In this document: one piece after another, positions 1 to 8,121 of the stretch
How the letters are laid out: each line of letters starts with the position of its first letter
Position numbering within the stretch: the stretch's first letter is position 1
Assembly (NCBI GenBank): GCA_001567115.1
Contig: LMZT01000139.1
Location: 1 to 42,675, forward strand
Length of the DNA stretch: 42,675 nt
Reading direction: 5' to 3'
Source: Candidatus Hinthialibacteria bacterium OLB16
GTDB lineage: Bacteria; Hinthialibacterota; Hinthialibacteria; OLB16
Position numbers and translations under genes: made by a program
Notes under the pieces: model-generated
What the model was told of the DNA's origin: nothing
Database searches by the model: none
The model's input: only the letters and a program-made list of their open reading frames with translations

Positions 1-251
1 ATAAATGGTTCACTTTCTGGCTCGAAGAGATGAAAAGGTGTTCATTTTATTTTGAAATATTTTTCTATTCTGCCTCAGTCTGATAGAACCAGGAAGGAGG
101 AAAAAAGATTCCCCTGCCCCCAAAAAAAAAGAAATTATATTTTTTTATAAAAAGAACTAAACTTATTTGTTGAGATCGTCCGTTGAGTAGAGTAGAATCC
201 TCTATCTGGTGGTCAATAGGATCACCAGGAGGATGCAGAAGGTACATTGCC
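1..251. other. AT-rich leader region without a gene
   Basis: No convincing coding sequence is seen. The stretch at about 120-160 is very rich in A and T, with an A run followed by a T run, and could hold a promoter or upstream element for the pilin gene that starts at 252. No clear -35/-10 pair was found. A GAAGG ribosome-binding site at 238-242 lies nine bases before the ATG. Confidence 0.4.
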
Positions 252-842
252 ATGAAAAGGGTCGAGCACGGTTTAACGATTATTGAGCTGCTGGTGGTCA
301 TTCTGATCATCCTGACACTGGTTGCTCTGTCGATTCCTCCTTTATTGAGTGCGCGAACCCGGGCAGAGATCGCTCGGGCACAGCAGGACATTCAGGTGCT
401 GGCTTCTGCTGTCGAATGGTATTACATCGATCACAAAAAATACCCGGAGAGCACAAAGCCCACCGCGTTGTCAAACCCACAGGAGAATCAGCAGAAGGGG
501 CTCTTCCGCCTGCTCGAGCCGATTCGTTATATCGACCGTCTTCCAGAAGACCGTTTCCAGGACACCATGGTGGACCGTAATGGCCTGCTCTTCGAGTTTG
601 GTTCTGGCGGAAATCCATCCGCCACTGGCAAACGGATCGAAGCCTGGATCCTGGTTTCGCGTGGCCCGGACCATGTTGTGGATTCACGGCACATCGATAC
701 TTTCCCGGTTGGAACAGTTGCCCAGGAATACAGCCCCACCAATGGGCTGAAATCCAGCGGCGACATGATTCGTTATGGTGGCAACTACAACGAAGGCAAC
801 TGGTTCCTCAACGGCAAGCGCATCAATTTCACCAACCCCTGA
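252..842 (+). CDS. Type IV pilin-like / type II secretion pseudopilin (GspG-like)
   Basis: The 196-residue product starts with a class III signal: a short basic leader (MKRVEHG), then LTIIELL, with Glu at +5 after the predicted prepilin-peptidase cut. A hydrophobic helix of about 20 residues follows, then a soluble C-terminal part. This is the N-methylation architecture of type IV pilins and type II secretion pseudopilins. The helix continuation and a short globular region with a YPES stretch resemble GspG-like proteins. The ATG at 252 is preferred over the in-frame TTG at 183, because the leader must be short and GAAGG is well placed. No pilus or secretion genes are adjacent, so whether it builds a pilus, a pseudopilus or another envelope structure is open. 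Such orphan prepilins are common in PVC bacteria and some candidate phyla. Confidence 0.85.
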   Translation: MKRVEHGLTIIELLVVILIILTLVALSIPPLLSARTRAEIARAQQDIQVLASAVEWYYIDHKKYPESTKPTALSNPQENQQKGLFRLLEPIRYIDRLPEDRFQDTMVDRNGLLFEFGSGGNPSATGKRIEAWILVSRGPDHVVDSRHIDTFPVGTVAQEYSPTNGLKSSGDMIRYGGNYNEGNWFLNGKRINFTNP

Positions 843-933
843 TCGCATCCTCCTGTTGTGCCGTACCTTTCATCCATGCGCAGCGGATTGATGTGACAAG
901 CGATCCTGATTTCGTACGACAGGTTTTTCCCTG

Positions 934-963
934 TTACCCAAGGGCTTGCAGATCGTATATACT
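934..963 (+). promoter_or_regulatory. Possible sigma70-type promoter for the zinc protease gene
   Basis: TTACCC at 934-939 and TATACT at 958-963 are separated by 18 bases, with the start codon 46 bases further on. The -10 box is close to consensus but the -35 box is weak, so this is a pattern match only. Confidence 0.3.
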
Positions 964-1008
964 TCAACCAAAGTAAGTCAGATTCATTTCTGGAGGTGCA
1001 GGAAAAAA

Positions 1009-1731
1009 ATGTTTTTCGACCCCCTTTCAATAACCGTCATGGTAATCACCATGGTTATCTCCGGGATCGCCCAGTTCATGGTCAAATCGGCCTACAAGAA
1101 ATACAGCCAGGTTCCTTCCAGCGCAGGCATGAGCGGAGCCGAGGCCGCTGCCAGAATGCTGCGAGCCAACGGAATCGCGGGTGTGGATATCGAACAGGTC
1201 GAGGGGATGCTCTCAGACCATTATGATCCAACCAAGAAAGTCTTGAGGCTGTCTCCCGATGTCTACCATGGAACTTCTCTGGCTTCGCTCGGTGTTGCCT
1301 GCCATGAAGCGGGCCATGCCTTGCAACATGCTCGAGGATACACACCTCTGTATCTCCGCTCCATCATGGTTCCTGTCGCCACCTTCGGAACCAATGCGGG
1401 AGTCTGGTTGATGCTCATCGGTGTATTGATGGGGGCCGCCAGCGGTGTTCCCGGGATTGGAAGGTATATGGCCCTGATCGGTTTTGTGGCTTTCCTGGGT
1501 GCGGTCCTTTTTTCGATTGTCACTCTTCCGGTGGAGTTCGATGCCTCAAAAAGGGCCAAACAGCAGCTGGCCGAACTGGGCATTCTCCACAGTGTTGAGG
1601 AGCAGCGAGGGGTGGCAAAGGTCCTCAATGCCGCCGCCATGACCTATGTGGCTGCGGCCATTGTTTCCCTCCTCTATCTGCTGGAGTGGGCTATTCGTCT
1701 CGGGTTGATCGGCGGCAGGCGTGACGACTGA
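1009..1731 (+). CDS. YugP-type membrane zinc metallopeptidase
   Basis: The 240-residue integral membrane protein carries HEAGH at residues 99-103, the HExxH zinc site of the neutral zinc metallopeptidase family (Pfam Zn_peptidase_2, B. subtilis YugP). An N-terminal membrane helix precedes a GMSGAEAA segment typical of the family. Further hydrophobic helices follow the zinc site, and a VEFDASKRA stretch probably supplies the glutamate third ligand. The ATG at 1009 has GGAGGT at 992-997. The stop overlaps the next start by one base (TGATG), so the following binding protein is probably translationally coupled. Family substrates are poorly known; membrane-protein turnover is an inference. Confidence 0.9.
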   Translation: MFFDPLSITVMVITMVISGIAQFMVKSAYKKYSQVPSSAGMSGAEAAARMLRANGIAGVDIEQVEGMLSDHYDPTKKVLRLSPDVYHGTSLASLGVACHEAGHALQHARGYTPLYLRSIMVPVATFGTNAGVWLMLIGVLMGAASGVPGIGRYMALIGFVAFLGAVLFSIVTLPVEFDASKRAKQQLAELGILHSVEEQRGVAKVLNAAAMTYVAAAIVSLLYLLEWAIRLGLIGGRRDD

Positions 1732-2642
1732 TGAACGGAAAGTTTTCGCTCCCTGAAATTTTTTCAGGCCGATACGCCGCACTGCTGTGCGGCGTTATCA
1801 TTTTAGGGCACCTGGCTGGAACCTCTACGCCCGTAGCTGCTGCCCAGGGAGCAATCCGGGTCGCTTCTGAAAAAGCCTATGTGGATCTCCTCAGCCTGTG
1901 GGCGGAATCTTCGGGTATCAAAGTGAATGTCCAGATTGTCGCGGCGCGACAGGCCATCCGCCTGGCAGGTGGGGGGCAAGTGGATTTTGCCCTTGTGGGA
2001 GGGACAGTCAGCGAGGGAGACCGCGCCATCCTCGGAGCAAGGCCTGGACGGCTCCCATTGGTGAAGGAGGTGGGTTGCGAAGCCCTGGCCCTTGTGGTCC
2101 ACCCGGACAATCCATTGCCTTTCATCCTGGAACAGGAAGCCCGTTGTATCTTCTGTGCGACCGGGCGCTCCGATGCTTCCCCCACTCTGTCTGTCTGGAA
2201 TCAGCTGACAGCCTGGGCTGCAGATTCGGCGACTGCCTCGATCAGGGCGATCCTCCCGGGCAGCAACACAGAAACCGGGCTGGGTCTGCTTCACCTTCTG
2301 GATGCATCATGCAGTAGCATCCCTGAACGGGCCGGTTCCTGGAGTGATGCGGATATTGAAAGAGAGGTTGCTCAGGATACCCATGCGATCGGTATCGTGT
2401 ACCGGCTTCGTTCCATTCAGAAAGCGCGAGTGGTGCCTGTTAAAGGAAAAGCCACAGACAACCCGGCCCTTCCAGAACCGGAAAAGATTTCATCCGGAGA
2501 GTACCCGTTATCTGGAAAAATCTCTCTCCTGTATAACCTTCGATCGCGTCCGGAGTCTCCTCAGAGCCGTTTTTTGAGTTTCATCTCCACCCCCAAAGCG
2601 CATGAAGATCTCCGCAAGGCGGGCTTCTATCCGATGCGGTAA
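1731..2642 (+). CDS. Exported phosphate-type (PstS-like) solute-binding protein
   Basis: The 303-residue product has a basic start, a hydrophobic signal segment (about residues 15-37) and an AAAQG cut site. The mature part follows the periplasmic binding protein fold of the PBP-like family that includes PstS (VASEKAYVDLLSLWAE near the start, then DFALVGGTVSEGD and ALALVVHPDNPLP). The last two resemble the 'is-a-surprise, then variable hinge' pattern of phosphate and tungstate binding proteins. No PstABC genes are nearby. The gene overlaps the zinc protease stop by one base, so the pair may be co-expressed and the protein may act as a sensor or scavenging protein rather than a transporter subunit. 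The exact ligand cannot be read from the sequence. Confidence 0.7.
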   Translation: MNGKFSLPEIFSGRYAALLCGVIILGHLAGTSTPVAAAQGAIRVASEKAYVDLLSLWAESSGIKVNVQIVAARQAIRLAGGGQVDFALVGGTVSEGDRAILGARPGRLPLVKEVGCEALALVVHPDNPLPFILEQEARCIFCATGRSDASPTLSVWNQLTAWAADSATASIRAILPGSNTETGLGLLHLLDASCSSIPERAGSWSDADIEREVAQDTHAIGIVYRLRSIQKARVVPVKGKATDNPALPEPEKISSGEYPLSGKISLLYNLRSRPESPQSRFLSFISTPKAHEDLRKAGFYPMR

Positions 2643-2720
2643 AGCTTCCCGGATGGGAGACGCAGCATCACGGCCCACTGGCAGAGAGGGTGGGAAGAGC
2701 CTGATGTAGGGGCGACATTC

Positions 2721-2791
2721 ATGGCGCCCGAAAATCCTTGGTACCCGAACATCCCTTGGCGCCCGAAAATCCCTTGGCGCCCCTCAGCCCC
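2721..2791. repeat. Four tandem copies of an 18-bp unit in the 2643-2880 spacer
   Basis: Units start at 2721 (17 bases), 2738, 2756 and 2774. The common core is TTGGCGCCCGAAAATCCC; the second and fourth copies are degenerate. Just upstream is GTAGGGGCGACATTCATGGC, which resembles short palindromic repeats seen in many environmental genomes. A perfect 7-bp hairpin (GCCAAGG-TGG-CCTTGGC) lies at 2809-2825. No gene is seen in this spacer, which separates two convergent genes. Confidence 0.75.
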
Positions 2792-2880
2792 GGGAATTCA
2801 AAGTCGAGGCCAAGGTGGCCTTGGCGGAATTGCACAGCGATAAGACCCCAAATCAGGCAACAGCCTCTTTTGCGGGGCGG

Positions 2881-3321
2881 CTAATGATAGCTGAGCAGGA
2901 GACCCAGGCGCACCAGCATCCCCACTGAGGCTAAAATCCAGATCCCTGCGGCAGTCCAGCCCCAGCGCCCCGGGATCAGGTCAGCCAGTGCAAATGCTGT
3001 TCCTACCATCGCCAGGATCCACCCAATCGGGTAAGGAAGTAGCAAAAGGCCCCACCACTTCGAACGGAAAAACGAATCACTTCCTCCAATGCCACCCAGT
3101 ACGCTCATCACAACCAGCAGGACAAAAGACAGCACTGTCAGGATAAAGCCTCCATAAACAAGCCTGCGCATCCGGGTTTGAGCAAGGTACACACCGGCCG
3201 AGGCACTTCCACCCCCGATCAGGATGACAATGGCTCCCTCGAGTGGATCGACTGCTCCAATCAGCATGGCAAATGACCCAGCAAGAACCAGACCCCACAC
3301 CCACTTCATTCGCGTTGACAT
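2881..3321 (-). CDS. Small four-helix membrane protein of unknown function
   Basis: The 146-residue protein is almost entirely hydrophobic, with about four membrane-spanning segments (near residues 8-24, 28-45, 56-76 and 90-140, the last stretch probably two helices). No catalytic motif is recognised. An AAGGAGG site at about 3331-3337 (read on the minus strand) lies a short distance before the ATG. It sits directly downstream of the caspase-like gene on the same strand, so the two may form an operon. A partner or anchor role for the exported caspase-like protein is only a guess from position. Confidence 0.75.
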   Translation of the reverse strand: MSTRMKWVWGLVLAGSFAMLIGAVDPLEGAIVILIGGGSASAGVYLAQTRMRRLVYGGFILTVLSFVLLVVMSVLGGIGGSDSFFRSKWWGLLLLPYPIGWILAMVGTAFALADLIPGRWGWTAAGIWILASVGMLVRLGLLLSYH

Positions 3322-3348
3322 GGTGACCCTCCTTGTGGATGAGAAACC

Positions 3349-5079
3349 CTATTCACTGGCTCCATCCCAGGTCATGCCGATCCTGCCAGCACTTCCTGGA
3401 GGAGTCTGAACCAGCCCACGGTTATCTGGAATGGCTGCTTCGGGCGATGCGGAACCCCACAAAACCGCTGGGGCGGGTTTCGGTGAAACAACCTTGCGTG
3501 TGCCCAGGTCAATTTCATCGGGATTCTGCCCCCAGGTGCCACCCCGATAGACCCGTTCTTTGCCACCATCGACCCATTCACCGACATTGCCGAGCATGTC
3601 ATGCAGGTTGAAAGGGTTGGCCTCGAATGATCCGACCGGAGAGGTGCGTGCAAACCCATCCATCCAGCCGCCAACTGTTTTATCCGAGGCTGCCGGGGAT
3701 TCGTTTTCCATGAGGAAGGCACGGTCGGCGATGTTGGCGAACCGAGGCATTTCGCTCGAATCGGATCCCCAGAAATAACGATCTCCGCTGCCTCCCCGGA
3801 CGGCATAGTCCCATTCCGCTTCGGTCGGGAGCCTTACCTCCAGGGCGAGATGCTTCGACAGCCTTTGGCAGAATTCCTGGCAGTCTTCCAGGCTGATATT
3901 TTCCACCGGCAGGTTTTCTCCGGGGATTTTAGCCGGGGCTTCCTCCAGGTCATGTGCGACTCGAGGAAGGTCGGCTGCGGCTGCTTTCCACTGCGCCTGG
4001 GTGATCTCGAATTTCCCCATCCAGAAAGGGGCGATATTCCCGTCACCCGGAAGATAAACCATCTCGATCCGGATCCCGCCGGGCAGATCCAGGGATTCCG
4101 TGGAGAAATCGGAGGGTGGCGCAACCGGAAGTGGGAGTGGGGGTTTTTCTGCATTCGGAAGCGGCAGCAGGCTGCTGGTGCCCGACAGGGCGATATCTCC
4201 ACTCAGATCGGTCATCAGGCGCGGGTCCTGAGTGGGGTCTTTCTGATTCTGGTTGCACCAGGCCACCACCTGCTCGCGCACAAACAAGGCCAGGCCAGTG
4301 GCTGTGACCAGGCCAGCCGTGTTGCGAGCCTGCCCTCGCAGGCCCTCGAGGATGTAATGAGTGAACACGCCATGCCCCACCTTGTTGTCCTCATAGGAGA
4401 CCTCGCCGGGGCCGCAGGAAAAGAGGGTGACCAGGCCTTTCGCCTGGCGCAGCTCCTCGACCAGACTGGCACTGGTTTCGGAAAGGGTGACTCCTTTGGT
4501 TCCGCGTGTGGTTTTATTCCGGCAGGCATCGACAATCAGAATCCGCCGCCGTGCCTGGCACTGGTCTTCGCCGAGCTGGTTCTGAAGCCAGGCCACCGGG
4601 ATGGCTTCTTCTTCGAGCAGGTCGAGATCGCCATTTTCCGGCATGATGTAGGAGTGGCGGGTTTTCGGATCCAGGAACCCATGGCTGGAGAAGTAAATCA
4701 ATACCAGATCCTCGGGGGCCGCTTTTTCGGCGACAAACTTGATCGACTTCATGATGGCTTTGCGGGTCGGGGGATAGAGCATTCCATCCGGTTCTTTGAC
4801 ACCGGAAATGTGCAGGAAAGCCTGGCTGGGTTTCACCAGCCCTTCCGGGCGTGTGATTTCCTCAAAAAAGGCGCGGGCATCAGCCACCGCATAGGAGAGG
4901 GGAATGACATCCTCTTCATCGAACTCATTGATCCCGACCACGACACTCCAGGCCTGGCCTTCAGGTGAGGGGGGAGACCCCGCGGCTTCGATCTTGACAC
5001 CCCGGTCCTCAGCCGGGAGCGGGAAGCTCACACACCAGCACAACAGGACCCACCACAGGGGACGGAGTTTTCGAGGCAT
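3349..5079 (-). CDS. Exported caspase-like (peptidase C14) protein fused to an FGE/SUMF1-fold domain, frameshifted near its end
   Basis: A signal peptide (residues 1-23, ending near LPAED) leads into a caspase-like domain of about residues 40-290. Its dyad is visible: His133 in YFSSHGF and Cys186 in LIVDACRN. A proline-rich linker follows, then an FGE-sulfatase (SUMF1) domain from about residue 335, with GKFEITQAQW, RLPTEAEWDYAVRGG, DMLGNVGEWVDGG and VYRGGTW. The literal frame misses the family ending; one extra base at the C run 3455-3458 restores GFRIARSSHSR and a stop at 3422-3424. The paired cysteines that bind copper in true FGE are absent, so the second domain is probably a binding fold, not a formylglycine generator. 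Caspase-FGE fusions occur in multicellular and symbiotic bacteria. Substrate and target are unknown. Confidence 0.88.
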   Translation of the reverse strand: MPRKLRPLWWVLLCWCVSFPLPAEDRGVKIEAAGSPPSPEGQAWSVVVGINEFDEEDVIPLSYAVADARAFFEEITRPEGLVKPSQAFLHISGVKEPDGMLYPPTRKAIMKSIKFVAEKAAPEDLVLIYFSSHGFLDPKTRHSYIMPENGDLDLLEEEAIPVAWLQNQLGEDQCQARRRILIVDACRNKTTRGTKGVTLSETSASLVEELRQAKGLVTLFSCGPGEVSYEDNKVGHGVFTHYILEGLRGQARNTAGLVTATGLALFVREQVVAWCNQNQKDPTQDPRLMTDLSGDIALSGTSSLLPLPNAEKPPLPLPVAPPSDFSTESLDLPGGIRIEMVYLPGDGNIAPFWMGKFEITQAQWKAAAADLPRVAHDLEEAPAKIPGENLPVENISLEDCQEFCQRLSKHLALEVRLPTEAEWDYAVRGGSGDRYFWGSDSSEMPRFANIADRAFLMENESPAASDKTVGGWMDGFARTSPVGSFEANPFNLHDMLGNVGEWVDGGKERVYRGGTWGQNPDEIDLGTRKVVSPKPAPAVLWGSASPEAAIPDNRGLVQTPPGSAGRIGMTWDGASE

Positions 5080-5119
5080 CGGGGCTGCTCGCTCTCGTGG
5101 AGATGGACAGCATCACGGC

Positions 5120-5125
5120 ATTATA
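5120..5125 (-). promoter_or_regulatory. Perfect TATAAT -10 box upstream of the caspase-like gene
   Basis: On the minus strand TATAAT occurs about 40 bases before the ATG at 5079, a sensible distance for a -10 element. No good -35 hexamer is visible 16-18 bases upstream, so the call rests on the -10 box and position alone. Confidence 0.35.
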
Positions 5126-5200
5126 AACGATATGACCGGTGTGAGGGGTGATATTATTCACAGATAAAAAAATAAAAATTCCGAAAAATACCGCGGCAAC

Positions 5201-5779
5201 TTACCAGTAGATAAAGCGTGTCAGAGCCTCACGGTCGGCTTTCGGCAGTGCATTCACATCCGGGATGATGTAACGGTTTTCATAAACATCGAGGAGAACC
5301 TTGCCATTTTCGCCGAAATCCTGGGTCCGGTCATAGCGCCAGCGCATCTGGAATTCGCCTTTGCCTTTTTCTGTTTCCACCTCGAAAAACAGGAGCCCAT
5401 ATTTGAATTCCACAGTAAACACACGGTTAATGGTGAGTTCGTAATAATTGCGTGCCAGGGAACGTCGGATCAGGTCCTGGGCATCCTCCGGGAACTCGCG
5501 GGGATTTTCGATCATCCCGATTTCCTTGTCTCGACCATCCATTTCAAAATAGCGCAGGGAAATGAATCGGTCCGGCTGTGAAATCGGAAAGGCCATGGCG
5601 GCGAATACCCCGCGAAAAAGCCTTTCCCCTTTCCAGTCAGGAGCCTCGATCTGGACATGCAGGAGATCATGGGCGCCGGTGAAAATGCGTGTGGTTTTCG
5701 GATCGAGGTAAAGGATCCCCACTTCGGATGCAGAGGGTCGATTGTGGAGTGTTTTTGTCTGTTCACTCATGTCACTCAT
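5201..5779 (-). CDS. DUF1854 family protein, partner of the cyanophycin-associated-type ABC exporter
   Basis: This is a soluble protein of about 192 residues with the DUF1854 features LTGAHDLL-like opening, SRPxRFISLRYFEMDG region, KEIGMIENP, and RSLARNYYELTINRV. The family is often fused to, or encoded beside, an ABC exporter that NCBI names cyanophycin metabolism-associated. The gene follows the ABC exporter gene directly. Three in-frame starts are possible: TTG at 5788, ATG at 5779 and ATG at 5770. The ATG at 5779 is chosen because GGAGG lies about ten bases upstream. The N-terminus is written by a tandem 9-bp repeat giving MSDMSD. No cyanophycin synthetase or cyanophycinase is in the window, so the metabolic link is knowledge of the family, not seen here. 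Confidence 0.85.
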   Translation of the reverse strand: MSDMSEQTKTLHNRPSASEVGILYLDPKTTRIFTGAHDLLHVQIEAPDWKGERLFRGVFAAMAFPISQPDRFISLRYFEMDGRDKEIGMIENPREFPEDAQDLIRRSLARNYYELTINRVFTVEFKYGLLFFEVETEKGKGEFQMRWRYDRTQDFGENGKVLLDVYENRYIIPDVNALPKADREALTRFIYW

Positions 5780-5788
5780 GTCACTCAA
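5763..5788. repeat. Tandem 9-bp repeat at the DUF1854 start codons
   Basis: TCACTCATG occurs twice in full and once partly, across the ABC stop and the DUF1854 start. On the minus strand each unit carries an ATG, giving two alternative in-frame starts (5779, 5770) and the peptide repeat MSD. Copy-number change by slippage would add or remove one MSD and keep the frame. Confidence 0.8.
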
Positions 5789-8121
5789 GCCTCCAGGCTG
5801 GCCAACTGGGTCTGCATGATAACGAGGTGATGGTAAATGCCCTCTTTCTCCATGAGTTCCTTGTGGGTCCCGCTTTCAGCCACACGGCCATTGTCGATGA
5901 CATAGATTTTGTCGGCTCCACGCAGGGTCGACAGCCGGTGTGCGATGGCGATGGTGGTTCTCCCTTTGCACAGAACCGCCAGGGCCTCCTGGATCTGGGT
6001 CTCGGATTCGGTATCCACACTCGAGGTGGCCTCATCCAGGATGAGGATATCCGGATCGCATAACAAAGCCCGTGCAATGCTGACACGCTGGCGTTCTCCA
6101 CCTGATAATCCTGCGCCCCGTTCACCCAGGCGGGTGTCATAACCTGAAGGCAGGCGCATGATGAAATCATGGCAGTTGGCTGCTTTGGAGGCATTCAGGA
6201 TCTCTTCATAAGTTGCATGGGGTTTTCCATAGCTGATGTTGTCCGAGACAGTGGCACGGAACAGGAAAGGTTCCTGGAGCACCAGGCCGATATGTTTCCT
6301 TAAATCGACCCGCTTGAGATCCTTCACATTGAATCCATCCACCAGAACCTCGCCCTCCTGAGGATCATAGAACCGGCAGATCAGGTTGATCACAGTCGTC
6401 TTGCCGCTGCCGGAGCGCCCAACGATGCCCACCATCTCGCCCGGGGCGAAATCGAGATTCACATTGAAGAGGACCGGTTTATAGGGGTCATAACCGAAGG
6501 TGACATCCTTGAACTCGATATGGCCTTTGACCTCTTTGAGTGTGGGAGCATGGGTCCGGTCGACAAGAGAGGGCTGGCTGTCCAGGACTTCGAAGATTCG
6601 ATGGCTGGAGGTGACAAAACTCGAAACCCAGTTGGAGAAAAGGGTCAGGTTCTGGAGCGGGCCATTGAGCATGCCGATATAACCGAGGTAGGCGATCAGG
6701 CTCCCGATGGTCATCGAATGGGGAGCCTCCCGTCCGGCATCACTGATGACATCGCTGCCACCCACATACCAGACAATGAAGCCACCCATTCCGAAAATGA
6801 AAGTCATGATCGGATTGAAGGTTCCAAGGTGGGAATCCAGAGTTTTCCGGCTGTCGCGCAGGTAGGTGACATTGTTGTCGAAACGCATCGCTTCACGGCC
6901 TTCCTGGGCGAATGATTTGACCAGGCGGATGCCGGAGAAGACTCCATTGAGCATCGAGTTCAGTTTGGAATTGCTGTCCCACAATTTGAAATATCGTGGA
7001 TAGACTTTTTTCCAGAAATACAGGGTCCCGGCCACCACGAAAGGTATGGGAATCAGGACGAAAGGAGCCAGATGGGAGTTCAGGTAAAACAGCATTCCCA
7101 GAATCCCGATGATCATGAAGATATTGATAAAGAACCCCTGGGCTACCTGGCTGACAAAGCCATGGAAAGACTCGACATCACCGGTGATGCGGCTCATGAG
7201 GCTGCCCACCTGGGTGCGGTCGTAGTATTCGACTGTCATCTGGGTCAGCTTGTTGAACATGCGTGTCCGGACTTCATAGGTCATCTGGGTTCCGACATGG
7301 GCCGAGACACGGTTGATGGCAATCTGTATCGCCTGGCGCAGGAGGGCAGCGGTTAACAGGCCTGCCACGATCAGAAACAGGCTGCTTTTACGTGAATTCA
7401 ATTCCTCAGGAGACAGCACCCCGACACCGCTTTCAATGACCGACTGGACATTGAGCACATCATCGAGGAGAAAGCGGATCAGCAGGTTCGGGAGCAGATC
7501 GAGGCAGACACCCCCCACCATGATCGAGAAAAGGAAAACCACCCAGCCATAGTAGGGGCGAAGCATCAGCAGGGTCCGCTCAAAAACCGCACCCTGGTTC
7601 AGGCACTTCCCGCAAGGCGCGTTCCGGTCAGGGAGGACCATTCCGCATGTCTGGCAGTGATACTCATCCGGGGCGGTCAGGGCCTCCGGCTGGAAGTTGC
7701 GCCCATTTTTCAGCCTCTTGATCTGGCCCAGAACTCGAGCGAAACGCTCTCTGTAGGCATTTGTAAAACGGATCAGGTCGAGGAAAACCCCCTCCATTTT
7801 GGCACGCAGGCAGGAGCTTCCGACAGTTCCATGCAGGTCGAAATCCTCGATCTCGCTGAGATGAAAATGACGGGCACCGCCCAGAGCTTCCAGGCAGGGG
7901 AGAATGATGAAGCTTTCCCCGGTGACCAGAAGCCAGTGCGGGACTTCCTCACCGCTCAGGGACAGGTCCCCTTCAGCAGCCATAAGCAGATTGGCTGTGT
8001 TCATTCCGGCCTTCTCAGCCTGCTGGATCAGGGAATCCGGAAGATGTTTGGTGCTGGCAAGAATTATCGGCAAAGGATCCGAAGACGCCGGAGCGCCATT
8101 GGTGGTCTGTTTCTCAGTCAT
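5785..8121 (-). CDS. ABC exporter (membrane + ATPase) with N-terminal extension and zinc ribbon, DUF1854-associated
   Basis: The 778-residue fused half-transporter has a soluble N-terminal region of about 185 residues, ending with two CxxC pairs (CQTC...CGKC, about residues 155-174) that look like a zinc ribbon. An ABC exporter membrane domain with six predicted helices follows (about 195-500), with TQVGSLMSRITGDVES and an EAxxxP-like exporter pattern. The ATPase shows Walker A GRSGSGKTT (near 566), signature LSGGERQRVS (near 671), Walker B ILILDEATSSVD (near 692) and the switch His (AHRLSTL, near 718). Such proteins form homodimers in the inner membrane. The extension plus a DUF1854 partner matches the cyanophycin-associated ABC family. 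The transported molecule is unknown. The visible ribosome-binding site is weak. Confidence 0.9.
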   Translation of the reverse strand: MTEKQTTNGAPASSDPLPIILASTKHLPDSLIQQAEKAGMNTANLLMAAEGDLSLSGEEVPHWLLVTGESFIILPCLEALGGARHFHLSEIEDFDLHGTVGSSCLRAKMEGVFLDLIRFTNAYRERFARVLGQIKRLKNGRNFQPEALTAPDEYHCQTCGMVLPDRNAPCGKCLNQGAVFERTLLMLRPYYGWVVFLFSIMVGGVCLDLLPNLLIRFLLDDVLNVQSVIESGVGVLSPEELNSRKSSLFLIVAGLLTAALLRQAIQIAINRVSAHVGTQMTYEVRTRMFNKLTQMTVEYYDRTQVGSLMSRITGDVESFHGFVSQVAQGFFINIFMIIGILGMLFYLNSHLAPFVLIPIPFVVAGTLYFWKKVYPRYFKLWDSNSKLNSMLNGVFSGIRLVKSFAQEGREAMRFDNNVTYLRDSRKTLDSHLGTFNPIMTFIFGMGGFIVWYVGGSDVISDAGREAPHSMTIGSLIAYLGYIGMLNGPLQNLTLFSNWVSSFVTSSHRIFEVLDSQPSLVDRTHAPTLKEVKGHIEFKDVTFGYDPYKPVLFNVNLDFAPGEMVGIVGRSGSGKTTVINLICRFYDPQEGEVLVDGFNVKDLKRVDLRKHIGLVLQEPFLFRATVSDNISYGKPHATYEEILNASKAANCHDFIMRLPSGYDTRLGERGAGLSGGERQRVSIARALLCDPDILILDEATSSVDTESETQIQEALAVLCKGRTTIAIAHRLSTLRGADKIYVIDNGRVAESGTHKELMEKEGIYHHLVIMQTQLASLEA

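Noticed and set aside
2721-2791. CRISPR-like repeat
   Set aside because: Tandem units touch without spacers.
3349-5079. Diversity-generating retroelement target, since FGE-fold domains often carry variable regions
   Set aside because: No reverse transcriptase, template repeat or variable repeat pair is seen anywhere in the window.
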